A stretch of 20,918 bases of DNA from an uncultured Bacilli bacterium. GTDB lineage: Bacteria; Bacillota_I; Bacilli_A; RF39; UBA660. This document shows positions 6,113 to 13,758 of this stretch, piece by piece (position 1 is the stretch's first letter; each line of letters opens with the position of its first letter). The DNA lies in NCBI GenBank assembly GCA_947628325.1, contig CANQZL010000005.1:1-20918 (forward strand), given 5' to 3'. Below the pieces are notes generated by a model. It was not told the DNA's origin. It did not search any database and worked only from the letters and a program-made list of their open reading frames with translations. The position numbers were made by a program, and so were the translations under genes.

Positions 6113-8141
6113 AATCGTCTCCTTCAAAGTTATTACAATTATTTTTTAATTTTGCTTCTAATTCTTGAATATATTTATCAAAATATTTGATCCCCATAGC
6201 AGCAACAACATATTTTTCTTTCTCATTTAAAAATACTTTATAAAGCGAAGATTGTAAATTTGATTTTATTTCTGGATCTTCTACAACATCAATAATACCT
6301 ATAATAGTATTTAAAATTCTTTCTATAACATTTATATTAAGATACATTTCTCTTAAAGGAATATGTTCCGGTTCATAAAAACCAGAGTAATTACTAAATA
6401 GTTTATCTATTATTTTTTCAATTAATGAAGAATTTAAAGTAATTCTAAATTGTTCTAATAAATCTGCAATTTTTGACATTTCTGATTTAATTACTTTCTC
6501 TCTATTAATTTTTACAATTGGAATTCCAAAATCTTTAGCTGCTTTTATACTCTCACGCCATCTTTGAGCTTTTAAATCTCTTTGTTGCTTTAACTTTTCT
6601 AAATTAGCTGGTTTATCCTTATATTTGTTCATTTTTTCATCAAAATCAATATACTCTTCTATGAAAACAATATAATCAGGATTTTTTTTATAAAATATGG
6701 GATTACTACCTAAATCTCTTCTTTCATACACAAGTTCATTATAACTTAGTCTTGTATTTGAGAGCATTAAATCTGCACACATGTATCTTTGATTATTTAT
6801 ATCATTAATATTAAAAGAATCATTATAACGTGCTGAATTAAGGTCACGAATTCCACTAGCAAGTAACATATTATCATCCATACTTGAAAAGCCCAAAATA
6901 ACATTTCTAACTTTTGCCATAGTAATATTGGAATTACCAATTAAACTGCAACAATTTCCATGAGATAAAATTTTATTAGAATTCCAATAATTACTATAAT
7001 TATCAGGATTAGGGAAATGAGCTTGATAAGCTCCAATTGCTGTTACAATCATTTTAAAATCAAGTGAAGAATCATAAACTTTGACGCCATCTATTTCCTC
7101 AAATGATTTGCCTTCAGTTTTAAAAACTTGTTTTTTTAAATCACGAGCAAAAGCTTTTCTTAAGTCATTTTCAAAAACTATAATTCTTCTAAAATCAAAA
7201 TCAGGATTCATTTCATTAGTAAACTCATCGTATAACTCAATTAACACATCCGGGTCATTTTCATTAACAATTTGATATATAGCAGAATTCATTTTAAATA
7301 CGTCTTTGTTTTCTAAATCCATTTCAATACCATTAATATTAAATCTTTTACAAATTCTTTTAGCATATTCAAAACTAATACCATAAGCTTTCTCTAAAAT
7401 AATTTCCTTTAAAAGTGCTATATCTTTACTTTGCTTAGCATTTAATACTTTTTTTTGAAAATTCCTACCTTCTATACTATTTTCTTGACCGAATATTTTT
7501 AATTCATCGAAAGTTGGAACTTCATAAGAAGATGAGGAAGTTAGTATAAACAATAAAGTGTCTATTTCTTTATTACTTAATTCGTAACCATGGGTAATTA
7601 AATCATCAATTTCTTTCAATAATGAATCGTATAAATGATATACATCATTATATTTAGTGGTAAAAATACTATAAGTAATTGTATTCAAAATATAAACTAT
7701 AAGTTGATTATAATATTCAGTCATTCCTTGTAATCTTGAATATAAACTTGCAAAAAGCTTAAGTCTAGCATCAGACATAGAGACAATTTGATCTTGAATA
7801 ATAACATCAGCAGTTATCATATCTAATATATTATCTAAAAAGCTATATTTCTCGTCTAATATCATAAAATTAATTGTTTTATCTAATTCATCATTTTTTT
7901 GTTTTAAATCTAAATATTTCTTTTTTTCATAATCATTTAAATCTAATTGTTCAATTAATTCGTTTACTTTTTTATAATTATTACAATATTGAGCCAACAA
8001 AATTTTATCTCTTATATTATCAAGTCTATCTAAATATTTATCAATATCACGATAAACAATAAAAGATGAGTGTGTTTCTCCACTTTCATTTTTTTCTATT
8101 TCAAAAAATAATGAATTAATTTTTAATTGTTTTTCATTCAT
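6096..8141 (-). CDS. Large cytoplasmic protein of unknown function, repeat-flanked
   Basis: This gene encodes 681 residues from ATG 8141, or 683 from an in-frame TTG at 8147 that is better spaced from the GGAGG at 8157-8161. There is no signal peptide or membrane segment. Residues 1-360 are helical and charged. A compact region at about 360-560 looks like the conserved core: LSHGNCCSLIGNSNI (394-408), NVILGFSSM (415-423), RYMCADLMLSNTRLSYNELV and YERR (454-477), PDYIVFIEE (490-498) and RESIKAAKDFGIPIVKINRE (531-550). The clustered invariant-looking His, Cys, Ser, Arg and Glu suggest a catalytic domain. I recall similarly organised uncharacterised proteins in uncultured Firmicutes but cannot name the family. 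The gene lies between two copies of the tcdA leader and is preceded by the 6S terminator, so it has no obvious private promoter. Confidence 0.85.
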   Translation of the reverse strand: MNEKQLKINSLFFEIEKNESGETHSSFIVYRDIDKYLDRLDNIRDKILLAQYCNNYKKVNELIEQLDLNDYEKKKYLDLKQKNDELDKTINFMILDEKYSFLDNILDMITADVIIQDQIVSMSDARLKLFASLYSRLQGMTEYYNQLIVYILNTITYSIFTTKYNDVYHLYDSLLKEIDDLITHGYELSNKEIDTLLFILTSSSSYEVPTFDELKIFGQENSIEGRNFQKKVLNAKQSKDIALLKEIILEKAYGISFEYAKRICKRFNINGIEMDLENKDVFKMNSAIYQIVNENDPDVLIELYDEFTNEMNPDFDFRRIIVFENDLRKAFARDLKKQVFKTEGKSFEEIDGVKVYDSSLDFKMIVTAIGAYQAHFPNPDNYSNYWNSNKILSHGNCCSLIGNSNITMAKVRNVILGFSSMDDNMLLASGIRDLNSARYNDSFNINDINNQRYMCADLMLSNTRLSYNELVYERRDLGSNPIFYKKNPDYIVFIEEYIDFDEKMNKYKDKPANLEKLKQQRDLKAQRWRESIKAAKDFGIPIVKINREKVIKSEMSKIADLLEQFRITLNSSLIEKIIDKLFSNYSGFYEPEHIPLREMYLNINVIERILNTIIGIIDVVEDPEIKSNLQSSLYKVFLNEKEKYVVAAMGIKYFDKYIQELEAKLKNNCNNFEGDDYENRK

Positions 8142-8151
8142 ATTCAAACAT
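8134..8151 (-). other. Vestigial tcdA start: five-codon ORF before the 680-residue gene
   Basis: ATG TTT GAA TAT GAA TGA reads MFEYE. Its ATG is the one best spaced from GGAGG (five bases), and its first three codons equal those of tcdA (MFERVE). It overlaps the start of the large gene in another frame. It is either the scar of the duplication or a coupling mini-ORF. Confidence 0.6.
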
Positions 8152-8170
8152 TTAAACCTCCATTAAATAC

Positions 8171-8348
8171 AAAAAAACTCAAGGGTTACCTACCTGTGAT
8201 AAAAAACCTGCACTACACAGGTGGGTGTCACATAATTTGCTTTAGGATCCCTACACCTTAAAGGCAAGGTCTTCAACACCACAAACTAATTAGACTCCCT
8301 TATAATCACTTACTCGGTTTTTATTAAAAGTAAGCACTTACCTTGAGT
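8171..8348 (-). ncRNA. ssrS: Structured RNA, probably 6S RNA
   Basis: An RNA of about 178 nt is delimited by an extended -10 promoter (start predicted at 8348) and a 3' T-run (8171-8176). Its ends pair perfectly: ACTCAAGG (8341-8348) with CCTTGAGT (8177-8184). Inside are CTTACT/AGTAAG (8309-8334), an apical stem GGTGTTG/TGACACC (8274-8280 with 8224-8230) holding a second helix (8256-8265 with 8239-8246), and ACCTGTG/CACAGGT (8216-8222 with 8192-8198). Size, closed ends, own promoter and position fit 6S RNA, the RNA polymerase-binding regulator; in Bacillus 6S-1 is encoded between aspS and yrvM (tcdA), the same neighbourhood. I could not align it to the 6S consensus, so another structured RNA or a leader regulator remains possible. 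Confidence 0.55.
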
Positions 8349-8354
8349 AATTAA

Positions 8355-8360
8355 ATTATA
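8355..8360 (-). promoter_or_regulatory. Extended -10 promoter of the 6S-like RNA
   Basis: TATAAT with TG-A immediately upstream on the minus strand. Counting seven bases downstream places +1 exactly at the A of ACTCAAGG, the first base of the closing stem. No good -35 is present, as expected for an extended -10 promoter. Confidence 0.7.
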
Positions 8361-8422
8361 TCATACATAATTATAAAACAAAATATAATTACATAAACTT
8401 TACAAAAATTTATAATTAATTT

Positions 8423-8449
8423 AAAAAAGCTATTTTGAAAATAGCTTTT
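8423..8449 (-). terminator. Terminator of the HerA-type ATPase gene
   Basis: An inverted repeat with 12-base arms centred on 8437 is followed on the minus strand by a T-run (complement of 8423-8428). The ATPase stop codon lies in its 5' arm. It insulates the RNA gene downstream. Confidence 0.8.
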
Positions 8450-10442
8450 AAGTAGTCTGTGTAGCCACAGCTGGTTTAATAACCCCAGTTCCATTTCCAC
8501 TAGTATTTTGATTATTAGAATTCATTTGTTCAGTTTGATATTGAGTTGGACTTGGAGCCATTAAATCTGGCTTATTTGGAGCTGGAATTACACTACTAAC
8601 AGGCATTTTATTCATTGGAGCAGCTCCACCTTGAGGAGATGTCCCATTAGGATTAGCATTTTGATTATTATTATTATTATTTTGAGGTGCTTGTATCTTC
8701 CAACAAGTATTAACATCACAAGAATTTGAATTAGGAGCTGGATTAGGCATTTCCATTTTTACAACCATTGGTAATTTAAAAGCTCCTCCAAATCCTACAC
8801 AGTTTCCTGGTTGTAGGATTTTTTGTTTTTCAATAACATCAGCCGAAATATTAGGAAGCATTGTTCTAATATATTCAATATCACGAGGGTGTGTCATTTT
8901 AAAGATTAAGAAATTACTACATTGAGCAATAACTGTTTCTGATATTTCAACTGGTCTTTGAGAAATTATATTAAGAAGTACTCCATATTTACGACCTTCT
9001 TTAGCAATACGATCAAATATATTATAACCAATTAAGAAAACATCAGCATCTTTTTGAACATATCTATGAGCTTCTTCCAAAAATAAATGGAATGGAATAG
9101 TTGCTCTTTGTTTTCTTGTTTTACAAAAATCAAAGAATATTCTAGCTACTATTTTAACAATAATCTTAGCTTGAGTATCATCTATATCTTCTAAGTTCAT
9201 ATTAATAACTTGAGCTTTTTTATTACCTACAGCAACTAATGAAGCAATATATGATTCAGTAGAAATATAATTATCACATTTATATATATTAGCTATTCGA
9301 CTATTAATAATAGAATTTAATCTAACTTTTAATAACATTGAATCATCATATAATTGTTCATTGTTTTGAAAGCCTTCACTAATTAATGTAAATTCTAGAG
9401 CTTGAGCAAAATCTCTCATTGAATAAAAAGCATTAGTAGGTTCAACAGTCATTTCTAATTCTTCATCTATATGTTTTAATATGTAATCTGTAATTAATAC
9501 TGATTCACCAAAATTACCATTACTATCTATTTCAAAACATTCAGATAATGTTCTTGTATATCCTAAACCTTGAATTTGACTATCAAAATCAAAATCTTTA
9601 GTATGACAAACTTCTAAGACTTTAAAAATATCATTCTTCTTATTAGCAGTAATTTGATTACTATATAATATTGCTATTAATGCTTTAGCAATTAAATGGT
9701 TTTTATATCTTTCTGTTTCTTCATCATCTTTACTAAAGATTCTTGTTAATTTTAAAGCTCGTTCAATAATAGGTATTTGACTATGTTTATCAGCTTGAAG
9801 CATAATAGTTAAGTCATCTAAATTAAGTAAATGAAAAGGTATTTTCATTTCATAATCAGTTGGTTCTTGAACATTTGTTGTAATAAATTTATAACAATAG
9901 TTAGGATTTAATTTATCTAAATCTCTAAAAGCTGTTTTATATTCACCATATGCATCAAAAATAAAAATATTAGCATTATAAGAAACAAGTTTTGGATTAG
10001 AAAAGATATTTTGAACTATTCTAGCTACTCCACATGATTTACCAGAACCAGTATTACCAAATACTGCCATATGATTAGCAAATAAATTATTTATATCAGC
10101 ACATACTTCATAATCAGTATATATTGAACTACGACCAACTTTAAAAGTAGTTTCATCATATACTCCAACAATAGCTTTTAATTCTTCAGCATTAATAGTT
10201 CTTATATTACTAGATAAAACTGGTTTACGAATAACACCTGATACATAACGTCCGTTTTGGAATTCTCCTAAAAAACGAATTTTTATTACTTCATCAGTTA
10301 CTTCTTCTACTTCACCTAATATTGCTTGATTAGGAGCTTCAAAGACAACATGTATATTCATTAAATCTCCAAGTTGTTCTGCACTTGCCGTTGTTTCTAC
10401 ATGGGCAACATTACCAGAAATAAATTTGATTTTTCCAAACAT
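8448..10442 (-). CDS. HerA-type hexameric DNA-translocating ATPase
   Basis: ATPase of the HerA/FtsK superfamily (664 residues from ATG 10442). An N-terminal HAS-barrel-like beta domain covers about 1-90. The Walker A loop FGNTGSGKS is at 128-136, FIFDAYGEY follows, and Walker B is PFHLFLEEAHRY. Then comes EGRKYGVLLNIISQRP, with the Gln/Arg typical of HerA, and CSNFLIFKMTHPRD. The last 80 or so residues are a Pro/Asn/Gln-rich tail, probably disordered. The start is chosen because AGAGGTG lies just before ATG 10442; an upstream ATG at 10478 has no such site. In archaea HerA pairs with the NurA nuclease for end resection; in bacteria such ATPases are housekeeping or part of defence systems. No nuclease gene is adjacent, so the role is open. 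Confidence 0.85.
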   Translation of the reverse strand: MFGKIKFISGNVAHVETTASAEQLGDLMNIHVVFEAPNQAILGEVEEVTDEVIKIRFLGEFQNGRYVSGVIRKPVLSSNIRTINAEELKAIVGVYDETTFKVGRSSIYTDYEVCADINNLFANHMAVFGNTGSGKSCGVARIVQNIFSNPKLVSYNANIFIFDAYGEYKTAFRDLDKLNPNYCYKFITTNVQEPTDYEMKIPFHLLNLDDLTIMLQADKHSQIPIIERALKLTRIFSKDDEETERYKNHLIAKALIAILYSNQITANKKNDIFKVLEVCHTKDFDFDSQIQGLGYTRTLSECFEIDSNGNFGESVLITDYILKHIDEELEMTVEPTNAFYSMRDFAQALEFTLISEGFQNNEQLYDDSMLLKVRLNSIINSRIANIYKCDNYISTESYIASLVAVGNKKAQVINMNLEDIDDTQAKIIVKIVARIFFDFCKTRKQRATIPFHLFLEEAHRYVQKDADVFLIGYNIFDRIAKEGRKYGVLLNIISQRPVEISETVIAQCSNFLIFKMTHPRDIEYIRTMLPNISADVIEKQKILQPGNCVGFGGAFKLPMVVKMEMPNPAPNSNSCDVNTCWKIQAPQNNNNNNQNANPNGTSPQGGAAPMNKMPVSSVIPAPNKPDLMAPSPTQYQTEQMNSNNQNTSGNGTGVIKPAVATQTT

Positions 10443-10518
10443 AACCAACACCTCTTTAGTATATATACATCTTAACATAAAATAACTAATAAATCAAAGA
10501 ATATCAAATAAAAGATTT

Positions 10519-10555
10519 AAAAAACTAGATAAAATTTATTATCTTTTATCTAGTT
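10519..10555 (-). terminator. Terminator after gatB
   Basis: AACTAGATAAAA pairs perfectly with TTTTATCTAGTT (10544-10555 with 10523-10534) around a nine-base loop, followed on the minus strand by T6. It closes the hisS-gatB operon. Confidence 0.88.
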
Positions 10556-11996
10556 CTTTATGTAAAATTTCTTTTGTCATTACTGGATTAGCTTTTCCAC
10601 GGGTATTTTTCATTACCTGACCTACAAAGTAATCAAAGATATTATCACGTCCACCTTTATATTGTTCTATTTGTGTAGCACTATTATCTAGTATTTCTAC
10701 AATTATTTTAGTAAGTTCAGATTCATCACTTATTTGGGCATTTTCTTTACTAATAAAATTCTTAGGTTCTTTTTGTTCTTCTACTGCTTTAGCAAAAACT
10801 TCTTTTGCTTGTTTTGATGATAATAAACCACTACTTAAAGCATCAGTAATTTGTTTAAGCATTGCTGGTGTAATATAAAAATCTTTTATTGTAATATCTT
10901 CTTTATTTAATTCTCCAACAATATTAACACTAACCCAGTTAGCAGCAACTTTAGCATCAATTCCTAATTTTACACATTCTTCATAATAATCAGAAATATT
11001 TTTTTCTTTAACTAAGACAGATGCATCATAGGCTGATAAGCCAAACTTATCAATATATTTTTTCTTACGATCCATAGCAAGTTCTGGAATAGAAGCCTTT
11101 ATTTCTTTTAACCATTCTTTAGTAATTTTAAATTTAGGTATATTAGGTTCAACAAAATACTTATAATCTATAGCATCTACTTTACTACGCATATAAATGG
11201 TCGTTCCTGATTCTTCATCCCAACGACGAGTTTGTTGTTCCATTTGCTCATACTCGCCAGTTTCTTTTAATTCTATTTGACGTTCGATTTCATAATTAAT
11301 AGTATCTCTTACCCCACCAAAGGAATTAACATTTTTAATTTCAACTTTAGTTCCCCAATTCTTAGGATCAGACTCATCTAAGCCTTCCTCCATAATAGAA
11401 ACATTAACGTCGCATCTTATTTGTCCTTTTTTACTATCAGCTTCAGAAATACCAGCATATTGATAAACACTTCTCATATGTTCCAAAAATGCTACTGCTT
11501 CATTAGCATTATGGAAATCAGGTTCTGTAACAAGTTCTAGTAAAGGAACACCAGCCCTATTATAGTCAATATTACTTGTATCATAAAAATGGTCTAAAGA
11601 AGCAGCATCTTCTTCCAAATGAAGATTATTAACACGAACTTTCTTTAATTCGCCATCACATTCATACTCAACTTCTCCATAAATACCTACTGGAATAGGT
11701 TTAGTTTCTTGGGTAATTTGAAAACCTTTTGGTAAATCAGGATAATAATAATTTTTTCTTTCAAAATACATATACTCTGGTTGTTTACAATTTAATATCA
11801 TACTAGCCATTAAAGCCATACGAACAGCTTCTTTATTAACGACAGGTAAAGTACCAGGAAAAGCCATATCAACTGGTCTTACATTAGTATTAGGTATTTC
11901 ACTATAAGAATTCTTAGCTGCACTAAAAGCCTTAGTATTAGTTTCACTTACTTCACAGTGCATTTCTAAACCAATTTTAGCAATATATTTTCCCAT
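10539..11996 (-). CDS. gatB: Asp-tRNAAsn/Glu-tRNAGln amidotransferase subunit B
   Basis: tRNA-binding and kinase subunit of GatCAB, which phosphorylates the Glu or Asp on mischarged tRNA before amidation with ammonia from GatA. Family signatures are KIGLEMHCEVSETNTKAFS at the start, YYPDLPKGFQITQE, NRAGVPLLELVTEPD, IRCDVNVSI, VEIKNVNSF, and a C-terminal YqeY-like tail ending in GKANPVMTKEILHKEL. At the usual zinc-site region many GatB proteins carry cysteines; here the sequence is NVRPVDMAFPGTLP, so that site is probably absent. The length of 485 is normal. Its ATG overlaps the gatA stop by one base (TAATG). The stop lies in the terminator loop. Confidence 0.96.
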   Translation of the reverse strand: MGKYIAKIGLEMHCEVSETNTKAFSAAKNSYSEIPNTNVRPVDMAFPGTLPVVNKEAVRMALMASMILNCKQPEYMYFERKNYYYPDLPKGFQITQETKPIPVGIYGEVEYECDGELKKVRVNNLHLEEDAASLDHFYDTSNIDYNRAGVPLLELVTEPDFHNANEAVAFLEHMRSVYQYAGISEADSKKGQIRCDVNVSIMEEGLDESDPKNWGTKVEIKNVNSFGGVRDTINYEIERQIELKETGEYEQMEQQTRRWDEESGTTIYMRSKVDAIDYKYFVEPNIPKFKITKEWLKEIKASIPELAMDRKKKYIDKFGLSAYDASVLVKEKNISDYYEECVKLGIDAKVAANWVSVNIVGELNKEDITIKDFYITPAMLKQITDALSSGLLSSKQAKEVFAKAVEEQKEPKNFISKENAQISDESELTKIIVEILDNSATQIEQYKGGRDNIFDYFVGQVMKNTRGKANPVMTKEILHKELDKR

Positions 11997-13453
11997 TACT
12001 TAACCTCCTTAACAATTTGATTTTTATAATCCATACTACTTTCTAAAGCATAAGCAATATTAATAACATTTTCATCATCATAACAATTACCAGTTATATT
12101 AACCCCTACAGGAAGATTATTTATAAAGCCATTAGGAATTGTAATTGATGGAAAACCACCAAAATTACCTATTTGAAGATGTTCTTCTAAAATCGTTGTA
12201 TTTTCATCTAACTCTTCTTTAGGAGCGTCTAATAATTTAGCAGGTCCTTGACTAACAGGTAAAATAACTGCATCATAGTCTTTAAATATTTCTTTCCATC
12301 TATCAACTAATAATCTTCTTACTCTTTGGGCATTCTTAAAATACCTTTCTTGATTTTCTTTTTGTAAAACATATGAACCAATGACAAAACGTCTTTTAAT
12401 TAATGGTGAAAAACCTTTAGTACGATGATCTTTCATCATCTCAATATAATTATCACCATCACCACGTGGTCCAAATATAATACCTGTTAAATTAGATAGA
12501 TTACTAGTAGCTTCAGCATATGAAATAATATTATAAACAGAAGGTTCAGCTCTTAATAATTTTTCATCTACTGATACTTCATCAACAATCATTCCAAGTT
12601 CACGAGCTTTATCTAAAGTTTTTTGAAAATTATCTAAGTGTTCTAATAATTCTTTTGAAGCATTTTTATATCTGTTTTTATCAGTAATTTCTTTAATATA
12701 ACATAATTTTTTACCTTTAACTTTACCCGTACAAGCTTTCTCTAAGTTAATTTTACTTGAATCCCAAGTCGTCATATCATTTTTATCTTTACCTTTTATA
12801 ACATCAGTAACGATAGCTGCGTCTAAAACACTACGTGTTAAAACACCACAATGATCTAGACTTGAAGCATATGGAAATAAACCATATCTTGAAATCATTC
12901 CATAAGTTGGTTTATATCCAACAATTCCACAATAAGCTGCTGGTTTACGAATAGAATCTCCCGTATCACTACCTAAGGCATATGGGTATACTCCGGCTGC
13001 AACAGCAGCTGAAGAACCAGCTGAAGAACCAGCACACATTCTTTTTAAATCCCAAGGATTTCTTACAGCCCCTGTATGACAAGTTGTTCCTGTTCCACCC
13101 ATTCCGAATTCATCTAAAGCTGTCTTATTTACTTTAACAGCTCCAGCTGCATTTAATTTTTCTACAACAGTAGCATCAAAAAAGGGAACATAATCTTTTA
13201 AAGTATTTGATGAACCAGTAGATAAAATTCCTTTAGTAGAATAATTATCTTTTACACCATAAGGTATTCCTGATAATAAATTATCTGTTACTTCACTACC
13301 TTTAGCATCATCTAAAATTGTAACAAAAGCATTACATTTATCTTGTATTTCATGAGTTTTTTCTAAAGCTTCTTTAACTAATTCATCACTCGTTACTTTT
13401 TTACTTTTAAGTAATTCATGTATTTCTGTAATTGATTTATCCATGTAACTCAT
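11996..13453 (-). CDS. gatA: Asp-tRNAAsn/Glu-tRNAGln amidotransferase subunit A
   Basis: Amidase-signature subunit of GatCAB that releases ammonia from glutamine. The Ser-cisSer-Lys triad is placed by YGVKDNYSTKG (Lys), CAGSSAGSSAAVAAG (cis-Ser) and ALGSDTGDSIRKPAAYCG (nucleophile Ser). Most bacteria have SDTGGSIRQPA at the last site; the Asp-Ser-Ile-Arg-Lys version is one I associate with mollicute-type GatA, a hint about lineage. The length of 485 is normal. It starts at ATG 13453, five bases after AGGTG and eight bases after gatC. A second ATG three codons downstream lacks spacing support. Confidence 0.96.
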   Translation of the reverse strand: MSYMDKSITEIHELLKSKKVTSDELVKEALEKTHEIQDKCNAFVTILDDAKGSEVTDNLLSGIPYGVKDNYSTKGILSTGSSNTLKDYVPFFDATVVEKLNAAGAVKVNKTALDEFGMGGTGTTCHTGAVRNPWDLKRMCAGSSAGSSAAVAAGVYPYALGSDTGDSIRKPAAYCGIVGYKPTYGMISRYGLFPYASSLDHCGVLTRSVLDAAIVTDVIKGKDKNDMTTWDSSKINLEKACTGKVKGKKLCYIKEITDKNRYKNASKELLEHLDNFQKTLDKARELGMIVDEVSVDEKLLRAEPSVYNIISYAEATSNLSNLTGIIFGPRGDGDNYIEMMKDHRTKGFSPLIKRRFVIGSYVLQKENQERYFKNAQRVRRLLVDRWKEIFKDYDAVILPVSQGPAKLLDAPKEELDENTTILEEHLQIGNFGGFPSITIPNGFINNLPVGVNITGNCYDDENVINIAYALESSMDYKNQIVKEVK

Positions 13454-13461
13454 AATATCAC

Positions 13462-13758
13462 CTATCCTACTACCTTAGGAACACATATTTCATTCCCATC
13501 AACTTCTTTAGCATTAGCTAGTAAATCTTCTACTGGTACTGAATCTTCTACAACATCATCTCGTAATTCATAAACAAAATCATCAAGAGTATGAGTCATA
13601 GGTTCTACCTTTTCAATACCAGGTATTTGTGTTACTAAATCTATTTGAGCATCTATAACATCAAATTCATCTAAAACCATTTGATTTTCTTCTTTAGTTA
13701 AACCAATAAGTAATTTATCAGCATAATCATCAACCATTTCTTTTGTAAATTTACTCAT
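13462..13758 (-). CDS. gatC: Asp-tRNAAsn/Glu-tRNAGln amidotransferase subunit C
   Basis: Small subunit (98 residues) that wraps between GatA and GatB and stabilises the amidotransferase. The N-terminal helix and LIGLTKEENQMVLDEFDVI match the family, as does the acidic C-terminal segment with LRDDVVEDS (usually LREDxxxxS) and the following VEDLLANAKEVDGNEICVPKVV. It overlaps the end of aspS by eight bases, so it is coupled to aspS, and gatA follows at once. This aspS-gatCAB linkage places amidation directly with aminoacylation. Confidence 0.94.
   Translation of the reverse strand: MSKFTKEMVDDYADKLLIGLTKEENQMVLDEFDVIDAQIDLVTQIPGIEKVEPMTHTLDDFVYELRDDVVEDSVPVEDLLANAKEVDGNEICVPKVVG

Larger units (their letters stand above)
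8148..8415 (-). repeat. Direct-repeat copy A: promoter, RNA, Shine-Dalgarno and start
   Basis: This is the better-preserved partner of 5787-5995. Homology runs from the ATGTTTGAA triplets through the Shine-Dalgarno, the RNA gene and the promoter, and fades near the end of the HerA gene. Beyond ATGTTTGAA the two copies share nothing, so that is one breakpoint. Confidence 0.8.

Noticed and set aside
7081..8062. Two plus-strand frames (7081-7275 and 7874-8062) opposite the 680-residue gene
   Set aside because: Both are antisense shadows without ribosome sites.
8171..8348. Miniature transposon with terminal inverted repeats ACTCAAGG/CCTTGAGT
   Set aside because: The repeats are only eight bases, there is no target duplication, and homology between the two copies extends far beyond them on both sides. 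A promoter exactly seven bases before one end and a T-run after the other fit an RNA gene better.
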